From the NCBI GenBank assembly GCA_039090855.1, contig CM077007.1, positions 17,161,515 through 17,225,514 of the forward strand: a stretch of 64,000 nucleotides of DNA, written 5' to 3'. Positions 34,673 to 45,192 of this stretch are shown in pieces. Every line of letters begins with the position of its first letter. Positions within the stretch are counted from its first letter, which is position 1. Made by a program: the position numbers and the translations under genes. The notes under the pieces are model-generated. The model saw only the letters and a program-made list of their open reading frames with translations. It made no database searches and was not told the origin of the DNA. Origin of the DNA: Macrothele yani. Lineage: Eukaryota; Arthropoda; Arachnida; Araneae; Macrothelidae.

Positions 34673-35863
34673 TGTGACGTGCCTACCTCAGAGGTGACGC
34701 ACATGCCAAGACGGAAAAGTTGTAGCTATGAACTTCGTCGGTCTAGCTTCATTGGGAAAGCATTCGGCTCCGGAGCAGAAAGATGCGAGTTCGATTAGCG
34801 CCACCGGGAAATGGCTTTTAAACTATATTGGCGCTGAAATTTAAATGAATCTCCTGGCTGTTGGGTTCTTTGAAAAATGTGTGATGTTCGTTTCTGGAAT
34901 TAGGATTCTTTCTTCTACAGTGAGCTCTCCTTCAAGCGTGGTTTGCTGGCTGACACGGAAACCTACGATTCCGTCCCAGCCCTTTCTCAAGGGGGATATA
35001 CGCGACGTGTGATGCTTGTTCCACACATCGTATGGAATTGGACAGAATTCCTTCTTCTACAGTGAGCTCTCCTTCAAGCGTGATTTGCCGGCTAACCCGG
35101 AAACCTACGATTCCTTCCCAGCCCTTTCTTAAGGGGGATATACGTGACGTGTGATGTTTGTTTCACACATCGTCTGGAATTAGACAGAATTCCTTCTTCT
35201 ACAGTGAGCTCTCCTTCAAGCGTGGTTTGCTGGCTGACCCAGAAACCTACGATTCCGTCCCAGCCCTTTCTCCAAGGGGGATATACGTGACGTGAGATGT
35301 TTGTTCCACACATCGTCTGGAATTAGTCAGAATTCCTTCTTCTACAGTGAGCTCTCCTTCAAGCGTGGTTTCCTGGCTGACCCGGAAACCTACGATTCTG
35401 TCCCAGCCCTTTCTCAAGGGGGATATGTGTGATGTTTGTTCCACACATTGTCTGTAATTAGTCAGAATTCCTTCTTTTACGGTGATCTCTTCTTCAAGCG
35501 TGGTTTGCCGGCTAACCCGGAAACCCACGATTCCTTCCCAGCCCTTTCTCAAGGGGGATATACGTGACGTGTGATGTTTGTTCCACACATCGTCTGGAAT
35601 TAGTCAGAATTCCTGCTTCTACAGTGAGCTCTCCTTCAAGCGTGGTTTGCCAACTAACCCGGAAACCTATTATTCCGTCCCAGCCCTTTCTCAAGAAGGG
35701 GATATATGTGACGTACCTATATCTCAGAGGTGACGCACATATCAAAACCGCAAAGTTGCAGCCGCAAACTTCGTTGGTGTAGCTTAATTGGGAAAGCATT
35801 CGGCTACAGAGCAGAAGGATGCGAGTTCAATTTCCACCACCGGCAAATGGCATTTACTCTGTA
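34673..35863 (+). mobile_element. TRIM-2: tRNA-carrying LTR mini-element with expanded interior
   Basis: The 5' LTR-like unit (34673-~34828) and 3' unit (35707-~35863) both start TGTGACGT(A/G)CCT and share CAGAGGTGACGCACAT and a tRNA-like stretch (GCTTxATTGGGAAAGCATTCGGCT then GATGCGAGTTC). TGGCGCTGAA follows the first unit at 34829, a damaged version of the TGGCGCCCGAA primer site of the intact copy. A purine-rich AAGAAGGGGA precedes the second unit. Between them the internal region is present six times in tandem. The right edge and target duplication are uncertain. Confidence 0.65.
34880..35706 (+). repeat. Six tandem ~142-bp units inside TRIM-2
   Basis: Units begin near TCTTCTACAGTGAG at 34911, 35053, 35195, 35338, 35473 and 35615 (spacing 142, 142, 143, 135, 142). 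Each contains TGTGATGTTTGTTCCACACA (a GTGTG/CACAC hairpin), GAGCTCTCCTTCAAGCGTGG, CCCAGCCCTTTCTCAAGGGGGATATA and then CGTGACG. One unit therefore ends in a polypurine tract plus the first bases of the LTR. Minus-strand open frames here repeat only because the DNA repeats. Confidence 0.9.
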
Positions 35864-35869
35864 CAAAAT

Positions 35870-36287
35870 GGAACCAGAGGTTGTGTTTCTTAAATCGTGT
35901 TTGTATATTTGCTAGCAAGAAACGCAATGTTGAAGAAGTAGTGTAACTTTTCTAATTTCAAAGAACGGATGATAAAAACTGCGTTTCGATTAAAGACGAA
36001 TTTTGTGGTGTACATGTACAAATTATTCATAGTTAACGAATGTAAAATCACAGAAATGAAATTCAATCAAGCTTAGTAAAGAAAAATTAAAAAAAAAATG
36101 GAAATTTCTGCACGCATGCAGAATCTGGTGGCACGGAAGAGTATTCAATCTCTGACAAACGAAAAATAAAATGACAGATTTCTAGCATACCTCGGATAAT
36201 TTGAAGCTCGTAGCAGACTCAATGACTGATCGATAATTGATTTAGTTGAAAATAATCTATGAAGTAATTTCGAAAGATTAGTAAACG
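35870..36287. other. Intron 4, no recognised feature
   Basis: AT-rich sequence between TRIM-2 and the nested transposon block. Nothing is supported. Confidence 0.4.
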
Positions 36288-38543
36288 CACTGGCCAACAA
36301 ATTCAGAACCTTTATGATAAGACAGTCACAGACAGTAATGGCCAATATATGCACATGTAACAGTTACGTGGGCTAATGACATTTTGCCTGGTCATCCATG
36401 AGGAACGTACAGATGTTTCGGATGCAGTAACTCATGTCATCATCATCATTAACCAGTATCAATTTACTGCTGGATGAAGGTCTCCCCAAGTTTCTTTCAC
36501 AATGGTTTGTCTTGCGCCAGTCTCTCGAATTTCATCCACCCATCTCCCATGTGGTCTTCTTCTGGGTCTTTTCCTGTCCCTTGGAATCCAATCTAAAATT
36601 TCGGCTGTCCATCGATGGTCTGTCCTTCTGGCAGTATGTCCAGCCCATTGCCTTTTCAGGGATTTAACTCTGATCATGATGTCTTCCACTCTTGTCATTT
36701 TTCGGATCCACGAGTTCCTCTTCTTATCTCTCCTGGTTACACCAAGCATGCATCTCTTGATGCTTCTTCAGTTGTCTGCAGTCTTTGTGTGTCTTTTTTA
36801 GTTAAGGACCACTTCTCTACTCCGTACGTGAGCACTGGAAGGATGCATTAATTAAACACTTTTCTTATAAGGCATAATGGCATATGGCTCTTAAAAATTG
36901 TACTGCAAGTTTTATACGTCAATTAATTTCTTCATCACTTGATATCTGCTGTCCAAGATAAATGTATATATCGGTTATCTCTAGCTTTCCCCCATAGGTC
37001 GAAAAATCTTCATTTCTTGTAAAATCATTGCACATCTTTTATTTATTTATTTATTTATTTATGCTGTCACATAACAATTATACATCACAATAAATTATGC
37101 ATATAAAGTCTATTAATTAAACAGCAAAAGGACCAAGAGAAAAGCTCTCTTAGAAGTCCTGGCGTAGCCCTTAATTCCCTCAAAAGTATGAGACAAGTGA
37201 GTTTGGCTTAAGTGATTAAATTTAATATTTAGTAATACATTTTATTTTTAGTAAATAATTAGTATTAGTATTTGGTTTTAATTAAAGAAAATATCTTTTT
37301 ATTTTTTAACTCAGTAAGTATTTTTAAGTGTTTTTTAAGGGTCATTATTATTTGTTAAATCTGGTAGTAATGAATTCTAATAATCTGGGCCAGCAATTGT
37401 TCAAGCTTTGTTTTAATAGCTGAGTTTTAGGCTGTACTGGTACTGGGCGAAGCGGTAATATATTTCTTGTTTGATAGTTGTATCTATTGCAATTAATTTC
37501 AATTAAGTCTATATGCAAATTATTCTTGAGTCTCTGAAACATGGTTTTGCCAAGATTTTAATAGAAAAGTTGATGTATTGTTAGTATCCGGAAATCATTC
37601 GGGTGAATTGGAGGATGTGGAATGTGGATGTGTGTGTGTAGTTATAGTACAAGTAGTACTTCTTCTTGAAAGTAGGTCTATTAATCTAATATATTTATTT
37701 TGTACTACCTGTAATTTATTTAAATTTGTTTTAAATGTTTGACCCAAAGATAAAAAGCAGTAGTTAATGTGAGTCTGAATTAATGAGTAATATAAGAGAA
37801 TTAGTGTTTTAACTGAAAGGGGTGTTAATATTTTACTAATGACGCCAATATTTCTTGATAATTTATTCGAAAGTATATTTATATGTTTAATCCATCGTAT
37901 GTCAGGGATAAAATTTACTCCCAAATAATTAAAATGTGGTACTATATCAATTATTTTATTTTCTAATAATAAATTTATGGTATGGCACCATTCAGATTTC
38001 TGTTTGGAGAAGACCATAGCTTTAGTTTTAGAAGTGTTAATTATCAGTTCATTAGTAGTTAGCTAATTTAAGTATAGCTGTAAGTGAATTTTAGCTTTAG
38101 TAATAATGTCATTTATGTATATTTTGTCTCCTAAAAAGTAATGTATGTCATCAGCATATAGTATGACATCATTTTCTGATATTGTGCTAAATATATCATT
38201 AATATATAAATTGAATAACAAGGGTCTAAAAATCGATCCTTGTTGGACTCTATAATGCGATTACTGTAAAGTGGACTGTAATTGATTAATCTGTGTATAT
38301 TGTTGTCTTTTTGTTAAATAATTTTTAAAAAAGTTATGAGGCATTCCCCTTATTTCCAGAGTGTGTAATTTATGGAGGAGGATTTCATGATTTATTGTGT
38401 CAAATGCTTTTGTTAGATCTAAAATGATAGCAAATGTCATAGTATTAAGCGCAAACTTTTTTTGATTAATGTTTTGTAAATAAAGCAATGCAATTTCAGT
38501 AGATTTGTGGGGTTGGAAACCGAATTGATATTTGTTTATAATA

Positions 38544-40042
38544 TACTGGCGTGCAAAAATTAAGAACGAGACTGTTTTTCGAATGTAACGTCGTGCAGAA
38601 GTGCTCCACATCTACTCAAATCATACCATAAGATCCCCCCAAGATTTTATTGAAAAGGTAGCTTCGAGCACAACTGGACAGAAGACAGAAACGTCCATGT
38701 GACAGGCGGCTGCCAAGAAAAATCCAGTCTTTAGTAGGGGATATGATCACCCCTGACTGCGTTGCAGGATTTACAACGTCTGTCCATGCTGAGGACGAGG
38801 TTGTCAAGAAGTTGTTGAGGCAACGCGGCCCATTCCTCTTGTAGAGCCAATCGCAGCTGCGGAATCGTTGCTGGCGGTTGGTGATGTGCTTTCAAGCGTC
38901 TCTCGAGAAGGTCCCACACGTGTTCGATTGGATTTATGTCCGGGGACCTTGCGGGCCAATCCACGCATTGAATATTTTCACTCTCCAACAGCTCTGCGAC
39001 AGCCACTGTACGATGAGGTGTAGCGTTGTCGTCCATGAAGAGGAACTCAGGACCCACAGCACCTCTAAACAGACGCACGTGAGGCAGGAGAACCTCGGTA
39101 CAATAGCGGACACCAGTGACTGAACCTCCTTGGAAGATGTGGAAGTCAGTACGGCTACCAAGCATGATGCCGCCCCAAACGAGAACTCCGCCACCTCTAA
39201 ACCGGTCCCTTTCAATGATGTTGGAGGTGTGATTCCGTGTTTCCTGTTCTCTCCAGATGTGTATACGTCCAGAATCGCTCGTCAGACTAAATCGGCTCTC
39301 ATCCGTAAAGAGAACTCGACCCCATTGTGGATGTGTCCAGTTCTTGTGTTCCTGGCACCACAGAAACCACCGCCTCCGATGAGCAGGCGTTAATGGCACA
39401 CACCGTACTGGTCGTCGTGCAAATAGACCACCTTCGTGCAGCCTCCTGACCAAAGTAAAACGCGATAACGGATGTCCAGTTGTCTGTTGCATGTGCCTTG
39501 CGATGTCTCCCGCTGTCTACCGTCTGTCACTTCTCGCCTGTAGGACAATAAACCTGTCGTCCGCCGCCGTGGTTGCTCGTGGACGACCACTGCTAAACTC
39601 TCGGACAGTCATTCCTGTCGTTTGAAATGCTCTTCAAGCTCGTGAAACGATGCTGTGAGTGATCCCGAACTCCTCAGCCACACTCGTCACACTTCGATCT
39701 TCTTCCAACTTCCCAATGATGCGACCTCGGGTAAAGTCATCCAGATGTCGTCTACTGGATTGCCTGTTGCCCATATCACGCGGTGGCAGCAACTCGACGT
39801 CGCTCAAACCGAAGTACATCGTGCAATAGTTTCCACCGAATTGCTGAGCGTTGAGCGTACACCGCCCGTGTGCTTTATACCCTTCCGACACTCCCCCCTC
39901 CTACGTCATGCTGCATATATGCGCATTCCCTACCGTACCGGACTCTAGTCTATCTCCTGAGTGGTCTTTCGGTCCGTTCTGCCTGCTCGTTCCGCTGTTA
40001 TGCTAATTTCTCCTCTTCGTCCTTAATTTTTGCACACCAGTG
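38544..40042 (-). mobile_element. Level 4: Tc1-like element inside the LINE
   Basis: The ends (C/T)ACTGG(C/T)GTGCAAAAATTAAG(G/A)ACG are inverted (left from 38544, right to 40042) with TA on each side. The element is about 1.5 kb. It interrupts the LINE reverse transcriptase between its first and second conserved blocks. Confidence 0.9.
38731..39774 (-). pseudogene. Tc1 transposase with two in-frame stops
   Basis: A single frame runs from ATG at 39774 (MGNRQSSRRHLDDFTRGRI) to 38731. It contains TGA at 39634-39636 and a TAG near 39517; elsewhere it is open. It has helix-turn-helix SVAEEFGITHSIVSRA, first Asp in LFTDESRFSL, second Asp in LFMDDNATPH, Glu in DINPIEHVWDLL and C-terminus SMDRRCKSC. 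The length of about 347 codons is normal. Both stops are one base from sense codons, which suggests a fairly recent death. Confidence 0.88.
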
Positions 40043-41292
40043 TATTATATTTTAGTGTAAATGTTATTAATCTTGTGTGTATTAATTTTTCTAAAATTTT
40101 AGCAAATATAGATTTATATTTGATGAGAGTAATTTTTGTTATCTTAAGTGTATCCGGAAAAATTCATGTGCGGAATACCAAATTAAAGATTATTAACAAT
40201 GGTTTTATTATTATTTCGGCAATACGTTTTATTGCAGTAGGATGAATGTCATCAAGGCCAGTACTGGTATTTGTTTTAATTTGTTTTAATATGAGCGAAA
40301 GTTCGGAATATGTAATTTCTGTAAGAAAAATGAATTAGAAAGGTGTACTTTATTTGTATTTTGCATATGTAAAGTATTTCTAGCTAGGTAATTGTGTTTA
40401 GGAATATGCGAAATAGATATGAAGTGATGGTTAAAATGGTTTACAATATCTTTGTCTTCTGAAAGTTCATTTTAATCCCACATCTTTACTCTTGTGAGCA
40501 AGTTCCTCGATCATATTCTGCAGTTTTGAAGTGGTAGTTGCAAAGATGACTGCGTCATCAGCAAAAGGAAGGTGAGTTTAAATGATCTCCATTACTCTTT
40601 ATCCATTTGTTTTCTCAGCTCAATTATTGAAAGACATTTGTAACTCATGTAAACATTGTAACTTATGTAAGCATGGGAAAAGCACAAGATCTGTCGGAAT
40701 TCGACGGTTTAATTGCTTGAACACGTTTAACGCGAGCTACGATTAACAAGGGAAATAAATAAATAAATAAATAAATAAAAAAAGATGACTGTTTCCTCAA
40801 AAGCAGGCAGCTACTGAAAGACAAGCGGATCTTCAATATCCAAAAGACATAAATGTGGCTGGAAAACTAGAAGTTATGGAAGACCGAAACGGCAATTTAG
40901 TTTCCAAAAGGCTTTACTGCAAAGTGTCAGGAATAACCAAAACCTCACCTTCTCTTAGAAAATGTTAATTTAAATGACTTCTGTCTGTGAAAATGTTAAT
41001 TTAAATGATTTCTGTCAATGCAGTGAAATCAAAACACAAATCGGTATCCTGAAGATTTCAAAACACACAAGAGTTGTTTGGCACTGCTGAGATTTCACAT
41101 TCTTCGATTTATTGAGAATGTGAAATAGCGGAAGTACCGTTCATATCAGGAAACAAACCAAAGTGAAATCTCAAGAGTTGCATCAAGAACAAGCCCGAGA
41201 CCAATTACTCGTATAGCAGTTCAACAAGTGTTGATTTTTTTAGTTCCTGATAAATATTAGAATCGTTTGAATATGGTGATCCTTTACTTTAA

Positions 41293-42416
<1,124 letters not shown>

Positions 42417-42427
42417 ATTGAACAAGA

Positions 42428-42899
42428 GATGTCTTAAAAGAAAAGTGTTTGATGAATGCATCCTTCCAGTGCTTACGTATGGTGCAGAGACGTGGACCTT
42501 AACTAAAAGAGACATACAATGGCTGCAGACAACTCAAAGCAGCATGGAAAGGTGCATACTTGGTGTAACCAGGAGAGATAAGAAGAGGAACTCGTGGATC
42601 CGAAAAATGACAAGAGTGGAAGACATCATGATCAGAGTTAAATCCCTGAAATGGCAATGGGCTGGACATACTGCCAGAAGGACAGATCATCGATGGACAG
42701 CCGAAATTTTAGATTGGATTCCAAGGGACAGGAAAAGACCCAGAAGAAGACCACATGGGAGATGGGTGGATGAAATTCGAAAGTATGCAGGGGTGACATG
42801 GAGGAGACTGGCACAAGACAGACCGTTGTGGAGGAAACTTGGGGAGACCTTCGTCCAGCAGTGGATTGATAATGGTTGACAATGATGATGATGATGATG
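42428..42899 (+). mobile_element. 5'-truncated RTE-type LINE 3' end
   Basis: It is bounded by the 11-bp target duplication ATTGAACAAGA (42417-42427 and 42900-42910) and has a (GAT)n tail. It encodes the RTE C-terminal region in one open frame (the frame itself starts in flanking DNA at 42418): FDECILPVLTYGAETWTLTK, ILGVTRRDKKRNSWIRK, WQWAGHTARRTDHRW, GRWVDEIRKYAG, and a stop at 42879. The endonuclease and catalytic RT are absent. Confidence 0.92.
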
Positions 42900-43045
42900 A
42901 TTGAACAAGAAGCCAGTGAAAAAGTTAGTCTCGACGATTTATATATGTGTGTGTATGAATCTGTACAATATGTAATGTTCTTAAGGTATGATACATGCAG
43001 TAAATAACAGTGTAAAATAAGATGCCGTTTTTTTCCCCCACTTAG

Positions 43046-43174
43046 TTTGTCCCAAAGGCCGCTGGGGAAAAGACTGTGCAGAAGTATGTTCTTGTGAACA
43101 TTCCACTTCGTGCGATCCTTCGACGGGACACTGTTTCTGTTTACCCGGCTGGCAAGGAGATGATTGCTCTATAC
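43046..43174 (+). CDS. EGF-like repeat exon 6
   Basis: The acceptor TTTCCCCCACTTAG ends at 43045 and the donor ATAC|GTAAGT starts at 43175. Phase 1 in and out, 129 bp. It encodes (V)CPKGRWGKDC, AEVCSCEHSTSC, DPSTGHCFC, LPGWQGDDCSI, a regular repeat. The following intron is nearly 20 kb. Confidence 0.92.
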
Positions 43175-44014
43175 GTAAGTATTTCTAACACACTCTCAGC
43201 TAGTTCGCCAGTTGATTATGTAACTAACATCCCCAGCTCTCAATATCTTTACTTAATCCTGACGCTAGTAAGAATATACATTAAATGCAAATTATTTCGT
43301 TGAAGACCCGTTACTTCCGGCACTTGCTTTCAAATGGTTATTTTTTTTTTGGTAATCTTTTATTCCAAACATTAAAAAAAAAGAAAGTCTGAGATCACTT
43401 TCATTCAATTTTTTGTAACATTTTCCCCTGGTGATGCACTATTTTCCATTCATATTCTATTTAAAACTGATTTTTTAACAGTTTATTAATGCCATAAGGA
43501 AGATTACGTAGTCAAACTATAACGAAATAACACGTTTTGCTTCATTTGCAGCTGTAAGAACAAATCATAAAAAATGGCAGAAAAATGCCTTAATTTCTTG
43601 TAACATGATTTTCTCAGTGTTTCCATATTTCCGGCTATGTAACAGCAGTTAAGCCTTTAAATAAAGACAGTTCTTAAGTATCGGCCATCACGTAAATACC
43701 TGATGTTTTCGAAATGCAAGGAATACAGAACATAAAATATTTATTCGGCAGCCTATGTGCAGTTAAAATTGATGCGTTTTTCCACCTCACCGACAAATTT
43801 TAGATTCCAGCTCAAAAATGTTTTCAGATTTAGAGGCAAAAAGCGAATGAATGGTTTCCTCCTTGTGTACATGCACTTGCTGAAAAGTCTCGTTATCAAT
43901 GCCCAGAATAAGTGAAAACCAAGTACAGCAAGTTCCACCGAATACTGTTGTTTGGACTTTAATTCCCAAAGTTCTTGATTTTCTAAACTGTGTATTTCTT
44001 GAAATATAGAGATC
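43175..44014. other. Intron 6, left part, no recognised feature
   Basis: AT-rich. Minus-strand frames near 43753-44052 show no motif and overlap the TRIM edge. Confidence 0.4.
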
Positions 44015-44018
44015 CTTC

Positions 44019-44181
44019 TGTGACGTACCTGCCAGCAGGACGCACACGACATAAGGGCAGATAGGAATCAGAATAAATGTCTGCGTAGCTCAGTTGGTAG
44101 AGCGACTTGTTCCGGAATAAGCGGCCTCGGGTTCGAATCCCGGCGTAGACCAAAAATGACGGAGAAAATTACTTCGTTATA
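44019..44181 (+). repeat. 5' LTR of TRIM-1
   Basis: It starts TGTGACGTACCTGCC and ends ACTTCGTTATA. A 72-base tRNA-like module at 44079-44150 can form the acceptor (GTCTGCG/CGTAGAC), D arm (GCTC/GAGC) and T arm. The anticodon arm is imperfect, and the end is not CCA. It is therefore not a functional tRNA gene. Confidence 0.85.
44086..44140 (+). promoter_or_regulatory. Internal Pol III promoter boxes in the 5' LTR
   Basis: The A box TAGCTCAGTTGG (44086-44097) and B box GGTTCGAATCC (44130-44140) match the tRNA consensus exactly, with typical spacing. The 3' LTR keeps both (44511-44522 and 44555-44565). Transcription has not been shown; this is inferred from sequence. Confidence 0.75.
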
Positions 44182-44182
44182 A

Positions 44183-44194
44183 TGGCGCCCGAAC
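44183..44194 (+). other. Primer binding site (tRNA-Lys type)
   Basis: TGGCGCCCGAAC lies one base after the 5' LTR. It is complementary to the 3' end of a tRNA-Lys of the GTTCGGGCGCCA type. This is the site and spacing expected for minus-strand priming in LTR retrotransposons. Confidence 0.8.
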
Positions 44195-44219
44195 TATCCG
44201 GATGACCCGGCCGTTCAAA

Positions 44220-44326
44220 ATCTCGCATTAGTGTGATGTTATTTCCACACCGCGAGACAGGAAAAACCAGAGAAACCCTTCTCCAGCGCTTCGAAAAATA
44301 AAAATGTGTGATGTTGCATTCCACAC
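44220..44326 (+). other. Two short GTGTG/CACAC stem-loops in the TRIM-1 interior
   Basis: TGTGATGTTATTTCCACAC (about 44232-44250) and TGTGTGATGTTGCATTCCACACA (about 44304-44326) can each form a short stem. The same motif occurs in every ~142-bp unit of TRIM-2. A role in RNA dimerisation or packaging is a guess. Confidence 0.5.
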
Positions 44327-44431
44327 AGCAGATTGACTGGGAGTTCTCAAGTGCACGTTCTACAGTGGATGGCTGCCTGCAACGATTCATGGTCACGGCT
44401 GACCCGTGGGCCATGCCCCCGGCCCTCTTTC

Positions 44432-44443
44432 GGGGGGGGGAGA
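44432..44443 (+). other. Polypurine tract of TRIM-1
   Basis: GGGGGGGGGAGA ends immediately before the 3' LTR. This is the expected position of the plus-strand primer. Confidence 0.8.
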
Positions 44444-44608
44444 TGTGACGTACCTGCCAGCAGGACGCACACGACATAAAGGCAGATAGGAATCAGAATA
44501 ATCGTCTGCGTAGCTCAGTTGGTAGAGCGACTTGTTCCGGAATAAGCGTACTCGGGTTCGAATCCCGGCGTAGACCACAAATAACGAAAATAAAGCTACT
44601 TCGTTATA
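44444..44608 (+). repeat. 3' LTR of TRIM-1
   Basis: It matches the 5' LTR with a few substitutions and small indels, mostly after the tRNA-like module (44504-44575). The acceptor GTCTGCG/CGTAGAC and both promoter boxes are conserved. Confidence 0.85.
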
Positions 44609-44612
44609 CTTC

Positions 44613-45190
44613 GTTCTTGTAGAGCAGCATAACTTCTCTTCGACTGACCTGTCAAGGGAAGTTGCGCTATGAGACAGCCTTCAAACGCTTAAGCTGATGG
44701 CAGTACATCGCAACAGCATTGGGTTCGTCTGGTGGTAGCAACTCAAAGTGAACAGTCAGATTGAAATCCTATCTAAAGTTCAACATGACTTTTTTCTAGG
44801 TGCAGATCATTTCTGGATTGTATGAGCATTGAGCAGCTTTAGTCAATCCACTGCCATCTTCCTTTAACGTTGACGTAGAAAACTCACTTTCTGTACGCAG
44901 TAACGTCACGATCCAAAAATGGCTCATTACTGTGTCGACTTTGCAAATCGAGACAGATGTTCACGCGCAGTATGCATTTTTGTGCAACAGTTTATAAGGA
45001 ATCTTTGATAAAACATGGTGAGCTGTTGAATGAGCCGATCCAAGTTGGCTGTCTATTTCTTCAACCGCTTAGCGGAGATTAGTTTCTTTCGTGTCCTCCA
45101 CTATGTTTTAATCGAGCACTCGCAGAATACTTGAAAACTGTTTCTCAAAGGTTATAATCGCTAGTTGGAATATTTTCTAAAAGGAACAAA
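44613..45190. other. Intron 6, no recognised feature
   Basis: No coding or repeat assignment is possible. Confidence 0.4.
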
Positions 45191-45192
45191 TA

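Larger units (their letters stand above)
37038..40447 (-). mobile_element. Level 3: jockey/CR1-type LINE fragment, itself interrupted
   Basis: It inserted in the RTE between MNFQKTK and MCNDF, with ATCTT on both sides (37033-37037 and 40448-40452). The (AATA)n tail lies at 37038-37063. Minus-strand blocks are: GLDDIHPTAIKRIAEIIIKP near 40240; then, after the Tc1, QFGFQPHKSTEIALLYL, ILDLTKAFDTINHEILL and LRGMP-like residues (38261-38540); LYADDIHYF near 38150; and a C-terminal region (37595-38017, FNYLGVNFIPDIRWIKHI). Stops and frameshifts are frequent. Confidence 0.8.
36438..40639 (-). mobile_element. Level 2: 5'-truncated RTE-type LINE, itself interrupted
   Basis: It is bounded by the 11-bp target duplication GTAACTCATGT (36427-36437 and 40640-40650). 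The 3' tail on the minus strand is (ATG)n. The minus strand from ~40590 reads HLPFADDAVIFATTTSKLQ (RT catalytic FADD) and VGLKMNFQKTK. It resumes at ~37030 with MCNDFTRNEDF and continues to LGVTRRDKKRNSWIRK, WAGHTARR and GRWVDEIR, the RTE C-terminus. A sister copy is at 42428-42899. The last ~30 residues are rearranged by deletion. Confidence 0.85.
36288..40930 (+). mobile_element. Level 1: decayed Tc1-like element split by an RTE
   Basis: The left piece 36288-36437 (starting CACTGGCC) and the right piece 40640-~40930 together align with the unsplit relative at 2104-2750. The right piece reads DLSEFDGLIA*TRLTRATINK-like residues of a Tc1 DNA-binding domain. The two pieces meet at GTAACTCATGT. 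The outer right end is not sharply defined. Confidence 0.65.
44019..44608 (+). mobile_element. TRIM-1: complete LTR mini-retrotransposon with tRNA-like LTRs
   Basis: It is a 590-bp element: 5' LTR 44019-44181, primer binding site 44183-44194, interior, polypurine tract 44432-44443, 3' LTR 44444-44608. The target duplication is CTTC (44015-44018 and 44609-44612). The LTRs are about nine-tenths identical by eye. No protein is encoded, so it must borrow reverse transcriptase and integrase from another LTR element. The sense strand has no run of four T's although A runs are common, so a Pol III transcript could cross it. AATAAA at 44589-44594 in the 3' LTR leaves a Pol II route possible. Confidence 0.85.

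Noticed and set aside
34841..35799. Minus-strand frames with the repeated peptide VEQTSH..PLRKGW
   Set aside because: They are translations of the 142-bp TRIM-2 unit; frames shift between units.
44079..44150. A tRNA gene (and its copy at 44504-44575)
   Set aside because: The A and B boxes are perfect, but the anticodon arm is irregular and both copies lie at the same offset inside LTRs with PBS and PPT. I treat it as an LTR-borne tRNA-like module.
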